64,000 nucleotides of DNA from Chloracidobacterium sp. UBA3360 (GTDB lineage: Bacteria; Acidobacteriota; Blastocatellia; Pyrinomonadales; Pyrinomonadaceae): NCBI GenBank assembly GCA_002360555.1, contig DEQS01000105.1:208044-272043 (forward strand), written 5' to 3'. Below the pieces are notes generated by a model. It did no database searches and was not told the DNA's origin. It was given only the letters and a program-made list of their open reading frames with translations. The number at the start of each line of letters is the position of its first letter. Position 1 is the first letter of the stretch. The translations under genes were made by a program, and so were the position numbers. Positions 8,224 to 17,771 of the stretch are shown here, one piece after another.

Positions 8224-9357
8224 ATGCCGCTTTCCACTATCGAAGACGCCGCCCGCGACATTCGCGACGGCCGCATGATCATAATCGTCGATGACGAAGA
8301 CCGCGAGAACGAGGGCGACCTCGTCTGTGCGGCCGAAAAAGTCACGCCCGAGATCGTCAATTTTATGGCGGTGCACGGCCGCGGGCTGATCTGTATGCCG
8401 CTGACGGAAGAGCGTTGCGATGAGCTGCAGCTATATCCGCAGACGACGGAAAACACTTCGAGCATGGGCACGGCTTTTACGACTTCGATTGAGGCTCGCG
8501 TGGGCGTGACGACCGGCATCTCAGCTGCCGATCGTGCAAAAACTATATTGACGGCGGTCGATCCGGCGTCGAAAGCGTCTGATCTAGCTCGTCCCGGACA
8601 CGTTTTTCCTTTGAGGGCGAAACGCGGCGGGGTGCTTGTGCGAGTCGGCCAGACCGAGGCGAGCGTCGATATTGCCCGCATCGCCGGTCTGCAGCCGGCG
8701 GCTGTTATCTGCGAGATAATGAATGATGACGGCACGATGGCGCGAATGCCGGAGCTAGAAGTTTTTGCCGAAAAGCACGACCTGAAGATCGTGTCTGTTG
8801 CCGACCTTGTGCGCTATCGCATTGAAAAAGAAACGTTGGTTCGCCGCGTGGTCGAAACAGACCTGCCGACGGCTCACGGCACGTTTCGGACGATCTTGTT
8901 TGAGAACGTTATTAATGGCGAAACGCACGTCGCTTTGACCCTCGGTGACGTTTCGAGTGCAACCGAGCCTGTGCTTGTTCGCGTCCAAACTGAGAACGTC
9001 ACGTTTGCAATGTTTGGCGCCAGCCTTGGCGAAGCCGCCGCCGCTATGCAGGCTTCGCTCAAAAAAATATCCGACGCTAAGTGCGGTATCATACTGTATT
9101 TACGGCAGAGAGAGAATAATCTAGATCTGGTAAATCAGCTCAAAACTTACGCGTTGATGCAGGAAAGACAGGTTGATTTTGCCGCCGCCCGAATCGAGAC
9201 CGGTTACGGAAAGGTCCACGATTACGGGATCGGTGCACAAATATTAAAGGACCTCGGCGTGAAAAAGATAAGTCTTTTGACTAATCATCCGCCAAAGATC
9301 AGCGCTCTTGAGGCGTACGATCTGGAGATCGTAGAGACCGTAGATCTGACTTCCTAA
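8224..9357 (+). CDS. ribBA: DHBP synthase fused to a degenerate GTP cyclohydrolase II domain
   Basis: This 377-residue RibBA-type protein has an intact N-terminal 3,4-dihydroxy-2-butanone 4-phosphate synthase domain (about residues 1-205). It shows the acidic metal site [10 protein letters not shown], then [24 protein letters not shown] and [12 protein letters not shown], so the ribulose-5-phosphate branch of riboflavin synthesis should work. The C-terminal domain (about 209-377) aligns with GTP cyclohydrolase II ([30 protein letters not shown]), but the zinc-cysteine region SEC...CDC is replaced by [18 protein letters not shown]. The catalytic RQEGRGIGL loop is replaced by [12 protein letters not shown] cyclohydrolase activity is therefore unlikely. 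It sits 2 nt upstream of tamB on the same strand. Confidence 0.9.
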   Translation: MPLSTIEDAARDIRDGRMIIIVDDEDRENEGDLVCAAEKVTPEIVNFMAVHGRGLICMPLTEERCDELQLYPQTTENTSSMGTAFTTSIEARVGVTTGISAADRAKTILTAVDPASKASDLARPGHVFPLRAKRGGVLVRVGQTEASVDIARIAGLQPAAVICEIMNDDGTMARMPELEVFAEKHDLKIVSVADLVRYRIEKETLVRRVVETDLPTAHGTFRTILFENVINGETHVALTLGDVSSATEPVLVRVQTENVTFAMFGASLGEAAAAMQASLKKISDAKCGIILYLRQRENNLDLVNQLKTYALMQERQVDFAAARIETGYGKVHDYGIGAQILKDLGVKKISLLTNHPPKISALEAYDLEIVETVDLTS

Positions 9358-9359
9358 TA

Positions 9360-12300
9360 ATGGCCAGCAGCGACAACGAAAAAAGTGAATTGGCGAGCGA
9401 CCAGCCGACCGGCAGGAGCAGTTTTTTCAGGCGGCGAAATGTGTTTGTCGCTATGGGCGTCGTCTTGCTCGGCGTACTGCTCACGGTCGTGATCGCGGTA
9501 ATAATGTTTCGTGCTGGTGTTTTCGACACATATACTAAGAACCAGTTCACAGCAAAACTAGCTAACATCGGTATCGATTTTGAGGCCGACGTTTTCCGCG
9601 TCAGGGCGTCTCCGCTCGAACTCGAACTTAAAAACGCAACATTTAACGACAAAAAGACGGGTGAAAAGCTCTTTTTTATCCGCGACGCTCATCTTGGGAT
9701 GACGATCGTCGATCTTTTTGCGCTGAGGATGAGTCGTGACATCAACATCGAAAAGACCGACATCAGCGGTGCCGAGGTTTGGGTCAAGTTTGATGAGGAC
9801 GGCAGGTCAAACTTTGCAAACCTCAAGATCGTCGAGGACCAGGCGGGTTCGGCGGTAAATTTTAAGTACGACTCGGTCAAATTTTCGCTCACCGACAGCG
9901 TCGTGCATTTTGGCGACGTAACGCGAAAGATATCGGCGGATGCGAACAACATCGCCTTTTTGCTCTCGCCGATGGAAATGACGGTACTGGGCGACCCGAA
10001 GCGCTACAGGTTCGACTTTACATCGACAGATTCCAATTTCGTTTACGACACTAATAAGGTCGAGCAGGTCAATATCAAGGCCGTTGGGATCGCCGACAAC
10101 AAAGGTGCCGAGTTGACGAGCCTCGAACTCCGCACGCCGATCGGCGAATCATTTCTGTCGGGAAATCTGACCGACTGGGCGGCTCCAAAATACAATTTTG
10201 ACATCCAGTCGTCGGTCGACATGACCCAGGCGTCGAGCATCTTTATGAGCGGCACGCCGATCGTCGGTGTCGGTAATTTTAAGGGCAAGGTCACTGGCGA
10301 AGGCGAAAATTATCATATCGAGGGCAATGCCGATGCGGCCAGTTTGCGTGCTGCCGGAATTTCGCTAAAGGCTCTGAATGTCTCCGCGACGGTCGAGGGG
10401 ACGAATACAAATTACACGGCGAACGGCACCGCGATCGCCGAGATGATGACCTTTGATGATTTTCGCATCGATCTCGTCAAGATGGCGGGTAACGTTCGCG
10501 GCAGCGGGACGGATTTTCGCTGGGTCGGCGAACTGCAGGCGGCGGCGGCAAAAACCAAGTCAATGACCATCGGCGGATTGTATCTGTCAGACGCTCTGGC
10601 GGAATACAAGGACAAACAGTTTCGTGCCGAGGTCGGCAACGGGCGGGCGAAAAAGTTTGCGATCGGTGATACCGAGTTTGCCGATCTGACGGCACGAAAC
10701 CTACGCCTTTCGACGCCTAATGGCGGGATGAACCTGACGTCGACAAGTGCGGCGGCGAGGTCTTTTTCGACGCCCGATTACAAACTAAATGGTGTTACGG
10801 GCCGCAATGTCCGCGTTAAGAACGGCAACGGTAGGACGAGCGTCGATGTCGATGCACTGCGTTCCGACAATGCTGAGTTTAAGGGCAACAGGTTAAAGAA
10901 CGTTTCGGCAGACAGATTTAACTTTACCGACCTGCCCAATTCGACCGAACTAACGGCACAAAACCTGCGAGCCGATCGTCTCGATGCAAACGGGGTTGTC
11001 ATCGGCGGGCTCGATGCGCCGATGGTCGAGCTAAACGACAATGGCGGCACGACGGTCATTTACGCCGACAAGCTGCGGGTCGCAAAGATCGACGCGGGCT
11101 CGGCGATACTCGGCAGCTTAAATATCGGCGGCGTCCGTTTGACTATCCGTCAGGGCCGCGTCGAGGGGCGGACGAATGACATCGACGCCGGAAAGGTGAC
11201 ACTGACAAAATCGAATGCTTTGAAGGAAGGCGGAACGCTGGATGGGGTCAAGCTGACGAAACCCGTGTTTATCCTTGAGCCGTCAGGTCGATATCGGGCG
11301 TCAGCCGACATGAGCCTTGGCGGTGGTGCTGTCGGAAGCATTGCTCTCGGAGCCGCAACTGCCAAGGTCGATGTCAATAACGACCGCGTTGCGTTGAACG
11401 AACTGACCGCCGCCGTGATGAATGGCAGCCTAAACGGCTCGGCCGCGATCGCGTTTAACAACCGCACACGATCAACATTTAACGGCGATTTTGCAAATCT
11501 TGACATCGGCAAGCTGCTCGCATTACAGGGCAGACGCGTGATACCGCTTGAGGGCGAGACTACGGGTCGCGTCGATATTACTTTTGCTGGGACAAATTTT
11601 CGCACGGCGAGCGGCACCGTCAATGCTGACATTAGAGCCAACGCCGGAAACGCGAGCGGCGGTTCGATACCGGTCAATGGCCAAGTGAAACTTACAGGTG
11701 TTGACGGACTATTTAATGTAGATCTCGCCGACCTTAATACGACTAGCAGCAAGCTGACGGCGACCGGTAAATTTGACCTTAAGGACGAGAATTCCGATCT
11801 GACCGTAGCGTTGCGTTCGACGGATGCCAATGAGATCGACCGGCTGATCCGCGTTCTCGGTGTATCGTCCGAACTGGAAAATCAGCTCGATTCGATGCAG
11901 GTGCAATTTGCCGGTAATCTGACGTTTGATGGCAAGATCACCGGCAATCTGACCGATCCCGATGTGGACGGGCGTGCGTCGCTGGATTCGCTGGTGATGC
12001 GCGGACGTAATGTCGGCAGCGTCTCGACCGACATCCTTGTAACACCACTCGGTACCGATCTTAAGAACGGCAAGCTCCGGCAGCCGGACGGCGGCAGTGC
12101 TGTTTTTGCCGTAAATATCGCGCGTCTTATTCCAAACGCTACGACGGTAAACGCAACGCTGACAGGCGTCAATGTCGGCAATCTGATCGCGGCGCTGCCC
12201 ATCGAGCTGCCCGAACGCATTCGCGATCTCAGCGGCAGCACGACGGGCACGGTCGCTTTGAGTGGGCTGCCTGACCAGGCTCAGGGCGAGGTTAATCTCA

Positions 12301-14459
12301 ATGCCGCAAAGGGTGTCATCGCCGGACAGGCGTTCGACGATCTGATTGTAAAAGCGGTCTTTAGCGGCACGACGATCGATCTGCAGAAGGGCGATATGAA
12401 GATCGGGGCCGGGCGGCTGACGGCAAAAGGAACATACGACCGCGGGTCGACCGCATTTAATTTTGACCTTGGCGGTAATGCGATCCCGCTCCCGCTGCTG
12501 GTGGCTTTGGCTCCGCCGAACGACGCGATACCCGTGATCACGGGCGATGTCGATTTTACGGCAAAGGCGACGGGAAATTCGAACGCAACATCTACATACA
12601 ACGTCAATTTTAGCGGTTCGGCGCCGAATGTACTGGTCAGCGAAAGCTCGATCGGTAGTGTGAACTTTAAGGGCACGACGGTCAATCAGATACTCACGGC
12701 CGACCTGACCGCCGATCTGAACGGCAACCCGCAGGTGATATCTGCCCTCATTAATCTCGGCAACGACGATCTACCGTTTATCGTGACTACTGATTTTAAC
12801 CAGAGCCCGGTCGCTCCGTTCCTGGCGTTTATCCCGCAGCTAAAGACCGTACCGATCACTGGTATTGGAACGGGCCGCGTCGAATTTGGCGGCAACCTGT
12901 CGCAGATCGACGATAAGGGCAAACGCGTTTATTCGGCCGCGGGCTTGAGCGGAACTGCAGCATTTTCGCAGCTTGCACTACAAATACAGGACACGCCGCT
13001 GTCGGCGGCCGAGCCGATAATGATCCGGTTCAACACATCCGAGATCAATTTTGAGAACGCCAAATTCTCGGGTGGTGGTTCTAACATGACCATCGCGGGA
13101 ACCAAGGCCCTCAGTGAGAACGGAACAAATAATCTGTCGATCGATGGCCGGGTAAATATGAATCTGGTCAATCTGTTTACCAAAGACACGTTCTTTTCCG
13201 GCTTTGCCGACGCGTCAATTAGGCTCGTCGGGCCAAATGCGACGGCGAGGCTTTCGGGGACGGCAAACCTCGTTAATGCGTCCGTCGCGGCATTTCTCGG
13301 TTCGGACAGATTTACATTTGACCGCGTAAACGGACGGGTTATCTTTACGACAAACCAGTTTGAGATCGATGAAGCCTCAGGCTATCTCGGTGGCGGTAAA
13401 TTTATTGCCTCCGGGGGTGGCCTGCTCGAAGGGTTAGCAGTTACGGCGTACAATTTTTCACTCAACGGTACTAATGTCACCGTCCCTCTGCCAAAAGATT
13501 TTCTAACAACGGGTGATGCACGGCTTGAGATATCGGCGCGCCGTGAGCCGGGAACGACCGCACTGATACCGACGATACGCGGACGCGTGTTTGCCCGCCG
13601 CAGTCTTTACTCAAAAGATATCGACCTTGCAAATATCGTCAGCGGACGCCGTGATGTCACACTCTCATCGAGCTCCGGTTCGGGGGCCTCGCCAAGGTTT
13701 GATCTCATTATCGAAGGCCGCGATGCTCTCGTCGTTAGAAACAATGTCGCCGATCTGACGGCGTCGGTTTCGCTTGTGCTGACCGGTGATGCGACTGATC
13801 CGCGGATCACCGGCCGCATTACGGCAAATAGCGGCACGATCTTTTTCCGCAAAGACCGCTATGTCGTTCAGCGAGGAGTTTTAGAGTTTCCGCCCGACAC
13901 CGCTTTTGAACCGATCATCAATCTACAAGCCGAGAGCGATATCGGCGGTTATCAGGTCTTTGTCGATCTCTCGGGGCCGCTTAAAGATTCCGAGCAACTT
14001 ACGGCGACGGTCAGGTCAAGCCCGGCTTTGCCGCAAGCTGATGTCGTGTCGTTGATAACAACCGGCAACCTTGCAAATACCGGCGGCGGCATACCGACGC
14101 TGGCGCAGGGCGGCATCAATACGGCGGCTGAGATATTGACCGATTCGATCATCAATAATCCGGTGCGAAAGGCGACGGACAAGTTATTTGGCCTGAATGT
14201 TTTTGAGATCGACCCGATCATCTCCGGCCAGCGGGCAAACCCGACGGCTCGTCTGACGGTCGGACGCCAGATAAACAACAACCTGCGTGTCACGTATTCG
14301 ACCAATCTGTCGCAGGACCAAAATCAGGTGCTCGCGTTTGAGTACCGCGTGTCAAACAAACTGTCGTTCGTAGCTCAGTATGAGCAGCGGCCGCTGAGCA
14401 ATGTCACGCGGGCACGTAACAATTTTAGTTTTGAGGTTCGATTTAGAAAGAGGTTTTAG
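9360..14459 (+). CDS. tamB: TamB-like translocation/assembly module protein (DUF490)
   Basis: This 1699-residue protein is an AsmA/TamB-type intermembrane bridge, anchored in the inner membrane by one N-terminal helix (about residues 28-52, VFVAMGVVLLGVLLTVVIAV). It is otherwise periplasmic, made of long beta-taco-like Asn/Thr/Gly-rich stretches. The C-terminal DUF490/TamB domain occupies roughly residues 1330-1699, with ITGRITANSGTIFFRKDRY and, near the end, RLTVGRQINNNLRVTYSTNL. TamB-family proteins work with an Omp85 partner in outer-membrane protein assembly or lipid transfer, and the partner follows 12 nt downstream. The start lies directly after the ribBA stop (TAATAATGG). Other AsmA-like functions cannot be excluded. 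Confidence 0.88.
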   Translation: MASSDNEKSELASDQPTGRSSFFRRRNVFVAMGVVLLGVLLTVVIAVIMFRAGVFDTYTKNQFTAKLANIGIDFEADVFRVRASPLELELKNATFNDKKTGEKLFFIRDAHLGMTIVDLFALRMSRDINIEKTDISGAEVWVKFDEDGRSNFANLKIVEDQAGSAVNFKYDSVKFSLTDSVVHFGDVTRKISADANNIAFLLSPMEMTVLGDPKRYRFDFTSTDSNFVYDTNKVEQVNIKAVGIADNKGAELTSLELRTPIGESFLSGNLTDWAAPKYNFDIQSSVDMTQASSIFMSGTPIVGVGNFKGKVTGEGENYHIEGNADAASLRAAGISLKALNVSATVEGTNTNYTANGTAIAEMMTFDDFRIDLVKMAGNVRGSGTDFRWVGELQAAAAKTKSMTIGGLYLSDALAEYKDKQFRAEVGNGRAKKFAIGDTEFADLTARNLRLSTPNGGMNLTSTSAAARSFSTPDYKLNGVTGRNVRVKNGNGRTSVDVDALRSDNAEFKGNRLKNVSADRFNFTDLPNSTELTAQNLRADRLDANGVVIGGLDAPMVELNDNGGTTVIYADKLRVAKIDAGSAILGSLNIGGVRLTIRQGRVEGRTNDIDAGKVTLTKSNALKEGGTLDGVKLTKPVFILEPSGRYRASADMSLGGGAVGSIALGAATAKVDVNNDRVALNELTAAVMNGSLNGSAAIAFNNRTRSTFNGDFANLDIGKLLALQGRRVIPLEGETTGRVDITFAGTNFRTASGTVNADIRANAGNASGGSIPVNGQVKLTGVDGLFNVDLADLNTTSSKLTATGKFDLKDENSDLTVALRSTDANEIDRLIRVLGVSSELENQLDSMQVQFAGNLTFDGKITGNLTDPDVDGRASLDSLVMRGRNVGSVSTDILVTPLGTDLKNGKLRQPDGGSAVFAVNIARLIPNATTVNATLTGVNVGNLIAALPIELPERIRDLSGSTTGTVALSGLPDQAQGEVNLNAAKGVIAGQAFDDLIVKAVFSGTTIDLQKGDMKIGAGRLTAKGTYDRGSTAFNFDLGGNAIPLPLLVALAPPNDAIPVITGDVDFTAKATGNSNATSTYNVNFSGSAPNVLVSESSIGSVNFKGTTVNQILTADLTADLNGNPQVISALINLGNDDLPFIVTTDFNQSPVAPFLAFIPQLKTVPITGIGTGRVEFGGNLSQIDDKGKRVYSAAGLSGTAAFSQLALQIQDTPLSAAEPIMIRFNTSEINFENAKFSGGGSNMTIAGTKALSENGTNNLSIDGRVNMNLVNLFTKDTFFSGFADASIRLVGPNATARLSGTANLVNASVAAFLGSDRFTFDRVNGRVIFTTNQFEIDEASGYLGGGKFIASGGGLLEGLAVTAYNFSLNGTNVTVPLPKDFLTTGDARLEISARREPGTTALIPTIRGRVFARRSLYSKDIDLANIVSGRRDVTLSSSSGSGASPRFDLIIEGRDALVVRNNVADLTASVSLVLTGDATDPRITGRITANSGTIFFRKDRYVVQRGVLEFPPDTAFEPIINLQAESDIGGYQVFVDLSGPLKDSEQLTATVRSSPALPQADVVSLITTGNLANTGGGIPTLAQGGINTAAEILTDSIINNPVRKATDKLFGLNVFEIDPIISGQRANPTARLTVGRQINNNLRVTYSTNLSQDQNQVLAFEYRVSNKLSFVAQYEQRPLSNVTRARNNFSFEVRFRKRF

Positions 14460-14471
14460 CAAAAGCTGCGG

Positions 14472-17400
14472 ATGAGTCTGAGCGTCAAAAACATGCCGAA
14501 CACGCTACGTCTTATAAGGGCGTTTTTTGGCGTGGGCGTCATCATCATCTGCTCCATCGCGTCGTTTGCTCAGAGCCAGTACGACAAGCAGCGCATCGAT
14601 AACATCGAGATCAATTTTGGCAGCACACAGGCAAACGTACCGCTCGCCGACCAGTATCGCCTGCTTGTGAAAGATGCTCTCGGGCCGGTCTATTCCGCAC
14701 CGCGGATCCGCGATGCGATCGATGCTCTTTACTCAACACGGCGTGTCGATACGATCACCGTTGCGGCGACGCTCAATAGCGCAGGCGGCGTTGACCTGAG
14801 GTTTGACGTCAAGCGAAAGACACAGGCCGAAAAGGTAACTGTCGTCGTCGGCACGACCATCGGGGATAAGGTGCTTGAGCAAGACCTGCTGTTCAAACTC
14901 AACCTGCTCACTCCCGGAACAGCGATCACCGATCAGACCTTACGCTCGAACGCCGACGAGATACTCGATTACCTGCGCGAACGCGGCTTTTACCAATCTG
15001 AGGTCGCATACGAGCGGCGGCCGCTGCAAAACGAGAACGAGGTCGGCGTGACGTTTCGCGTGATGCCAAACACCCAGGCAAAGGTCGAGACCTTTGACAT
15101 CAAGATCGACGGCTACACCAAAACCATCAAACCCGGCGACCTCAAACTAAAGATCGGCGGCAACTATTCGCGTGAGCGGTTGGTCGCCGATGTCGCAAAG
15201 ATCCGCGAAATCCTGCGAGAGGATGATTTTTTTGCACCGCAGCTCGATGAGCCCCGCGTCGTATATGACGGCGATAAGAACGCCGTCGCGATCGAGCTCA
15301 AGGGCAAGGTCGGTCCCGCCGTCACCGTCAAGATCGAGACCGAAAAAGGCAAACCGAGCAACTCGACGCTCAATAAACTGCTGCCGATCAAACGCGACGG
15401 GTCGCTCGATTATGCAGCGATCGTCGAGGGCGAACGCCGGCTGGAGAATTACTATCAGGAGCAAGGATATTTCTTTGCCAACGTCACGCCGTATTGTTCG
15501 GTCGAGCCGGGACTCAACGATAACGAAAACAATCCGCTCGCAAACGGTACGACATTTTTGTGCTCATTTCTCGGCAGCGAAGACCTGATGGGCCGCGCGG
15601 TCGAGGTCACCTACAAGGTCGATCTGGACCGCCGTTTGACGCTGTCCAAGATGCGCGTTCGCGGCACGGACAAACTGACGATCGAGGATATCCAGACCGT
15701 TTTGGGCTCGCGTGTTGCTAGCCTGCTCGGTGTCGTGCCGCTGCTGGGTTACGGCCGAGGATACACAAGCGCGGCGATACTTGAGGAAGACGTGGCGACC
15801 GTCAAATCGCTAATGAACGAGCTTGGTTATCGCGATGCCGTTGTTTATGCAAATCAGGGTGTTTCGACTAACGGCGAGGATCTGATCATTACATTTATGG
15901 TCGAAGAAGGCTTGCCGACCGTAGTCAGCGAAGTTAACATAATTGGCAACACCGCGATCGACACGGCCCGGCTAATGGGCGAGTTACCGGTGCTCGCGGG
16001 GCGAAATTATTCGCGTGCCCGCCTGCGCAACGCCTTGCAAAAACTGTCGCAATATTACTCGGCACAGGGTTATTACGACGCCAAGGTCACGTCAAAATTT
16101 GTCGACACGCCGACCGCACCCGGTGCCGACAAGCGTGAGGTCAAGATCGAGTTCAATGTTGAGAACGAGGGGAAAAAGGTCCGCATAAATGAGGTGCTGA
16201 TCAACGGCGACGGCCGCACCAAGCGATCAGCGATAATGCGTGCTCTCACGCTTCAAAATGGTGAGCTACTGCGAGCGACCGATATCTATACCAGCGAGCA
16301 AAACCTATATTCGACTGACGCATTTTCGCGCATCGATATTAAACCCATTTCAAAGGGCGACGGCCCCAACGGCGAACGCCTGACCGATGTCATCGTCAAC
16401 GTCGAGGAACAGCCCGCGCGGCTCGCGACCTACGGCGGCGGCTATTCGACCGATGTCGGGGTCAATGGCTTTTTTGATATTCGCCACGTCAATCTGTTTG
16501 GCAATCTGTGGCAGGGCGGAGCCCGCGTCAAGATGAGCCAACGGCAACAGCTCGTGCAGTTTGACTTTATAAATCCGCGATTTTTACGTGACGGCGAAAA
16601 GCGTTTTACGCCGCTCACGTTAACTGCCCAATACCAACGTGATACGACAGTGACCCGGTTTTTCCGCTCGGCTTTCGACAAGGGCACATTTGGCATCGTC
16701 CAGCGGCTCGACGCCGACGGCAACCCGATCGATGAATACGGTGCCAACGTCGACAGCCCGACGCTCAACCGTTTGTCGCTGTCCGCCGAGACTAGCCGGA
16801 CCGTCAGCCGCAAAAATCGCAGCCTGGTATTCCTGCGTTATCGTTTTGAGGACGTACGGCTGTACAACATCGAGAGCCTCCTGATCAAAGATCTGCTTGA
16901 ACCGGATTCAAAGGTTCGTATTTCCGGTTTTGGGCTGACGTTTGTCCGAGATACGCGCAAAAATTGCTCGGTCAAATATTCGCTACTTGACCTGATCGCC
17001 AAGGGTGAACCGTCCGAGCCGTGCCGTTATAATGCCAGCGATCCGACAAAGGGGGCGTTCCTCACGGCTGACTACAACGTCTCGCTGCCGCAGATGGGGG
17101 CGAACATCGGTTTTCACAAGTTTCAAGCGAGCTACAATATTTACCACACCATCCGACAGCTTAATAACACCACGTTTGCCGGACGTGCATTGATCGGCTT
17201 AGCGACTGTGTTTTCGGGTGGTGACCGTTTTACCGGCTCACAATATCCGTCGCTCAATGGCCTATTGCCGATCAGCGAACGATTTTTTGCCGGCGGTGCA
17301 AACAGCTTGCGCGGATTTGATTTCGAAGAGGCGGGGCCTCGTGTCGCTGTGGTCCCGACCGGCACATATCGTGATAGCAACGGAAATCCTATCTATCTTG

Positions 17401-17771
17401 AGCCTTTCACCGTGCCGTTTGGCGGCAACGCCATCGCGGTCGTAAATCTCGAGGCTCGCATACCCATTACCAGATCGATCCGTGCCGTGCCGTTTTACGA
17501 CGGCGGTAACGTCTTTCGCCGTGTGAGCGACATCTTTAAGCCGCCTACATATCCGCCGGGCAACGTCGAGCTGCAAAATCAACGCGCCGTTTGGACGCAC
17601 ACCGTGGGCCTCGGCCTGCGGATCAAAACCCCCGTCGGCGGCGAATTTGGCATCGATTACGGCCGTCTGCTAAACCCGCCGCGTTTCTTGATCCCCCAGA
17701 CCGTCCCACCAAACGCGATCTACCAATTGCGTCAGGACCACATCCATTTCCGGTTCTCACAGGCTTTCTAG
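14472..17771 (+). CDS. Omp85-family outer membrane protein (TamA/BamA-like)
   Basis: This 1099-residue outer-membrane protein has an N-terminal signal peptide (to about residue 34, SIASFAQ), several POTRA repeats (about residues 40-660) and a C-terminal 16-strand-type barrel. The barrel carries the Omp85 lid motif RFFAGGANSLRGF (about residue 937) and ends in an aromatic residue (HFRFSQAF). It is longer than E. coli TamA (about 580) and BamA (about 810), with extra POTRA domains. Position right after tamB argues for a TamA role, but a BamA role is possible because no other Omp85 gene is visible here. The stop overlaps that of the convergent larA-like gene (CTAG). Confidence 0.88.
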   Translation: MSLSVKNMPNTLRLIRAFFGVGVIIICSIASFAQSQYDKQRIDNIEINFGSTQANVPLADQYRLLVKDALGPVYSAPRIRDAIDALYSTRRVDTITVAATLNSAGGVDLRFDVKRKTQAEKVTVVVGTTIGDKVLEQDLLFKLNLLTPGTAITDQTLRSNADEILDYLRERGFYQSEVAYERRPLQNENEVGVTFRVMPNTQAKVETFDIKIDGYTKTIKPGDLKLKIGGNYSRERLVADVAKIREILREDDFFAPQLDEPRVVYDGDKNAVAIELKGKVGPAVTVKIETEKGKPSNSTLNKLLPIKRDGSLDYAAIVEGERRLENYYQEQGYFFANVTPYCSVEPGLNDNENNPLANGTTFLCSFLGSEDLMGRAVEVTYKVDLDRRLTLSKMRVRGTDKLTIEDIQTVLGSRVASLLGVVPLLGYGRGYTSAAILEEDVATVKSLMNELGYRDAVVYANQGVSTNGEDLIITFMVEEGLPTVVSEVNIIGNTAIDTARLMGELPVLAGRNYSRARLRNALQKLSQYYSAQGYYDAKVTSKFVDTPTAPGADKREVKIEFNVENEGKKVRINEVLINGDGRTKRSAIMRALTLQNGELLRATDIYTSEQNLYSTDAFSRIDIKPISKGDGPNGERLTDVIVNVEEQPARLATYGGGYSTDVGVNGFFDIRHVNLFGNLWQGGARVKMSQRQQLVQFDFINPRFLRDGEKRFTPLTLTAQYQRDTTVTRFFRSAFDKGTFGIVQRLDADGNPIDEYGANVDSPTLNRLSLSAETSRTVSRKNRSLVFLRYRFEDVRLYNIESLLIKDLLEPDSKVRISGFGLTFVRDTRKNCSVKYSLLDLIAKGEPSEPCRYNASDPTKGAFLTADYNVSLPQMGANIGFHKFQASYNIYHTIRQLNNTTFAGRALIGLATVFSGGDRFTGSQYPSLNGLLPISERFFAGGANSLRGFDFEEAGPRVAVVPTGTYRDSNGNPIYLEPFTVPFGGNAIAVVNLEARIPITRSIRAVPFYDGGNVFRRVSDIFKPPTYPPGNVELQNQRAVWTHTVGLGLRIKTPVGGEFGIDYGRLLNPPRFLIPQTVPPNAIYQLRQDHIHFRFSQAF

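Noticed and set aside
11150..11830. Long antisense frames inside tamB (for example 226 codons)
   Set aside because: They are a side effect of the repetitive codon use of tamB and carry no domain or start signal.
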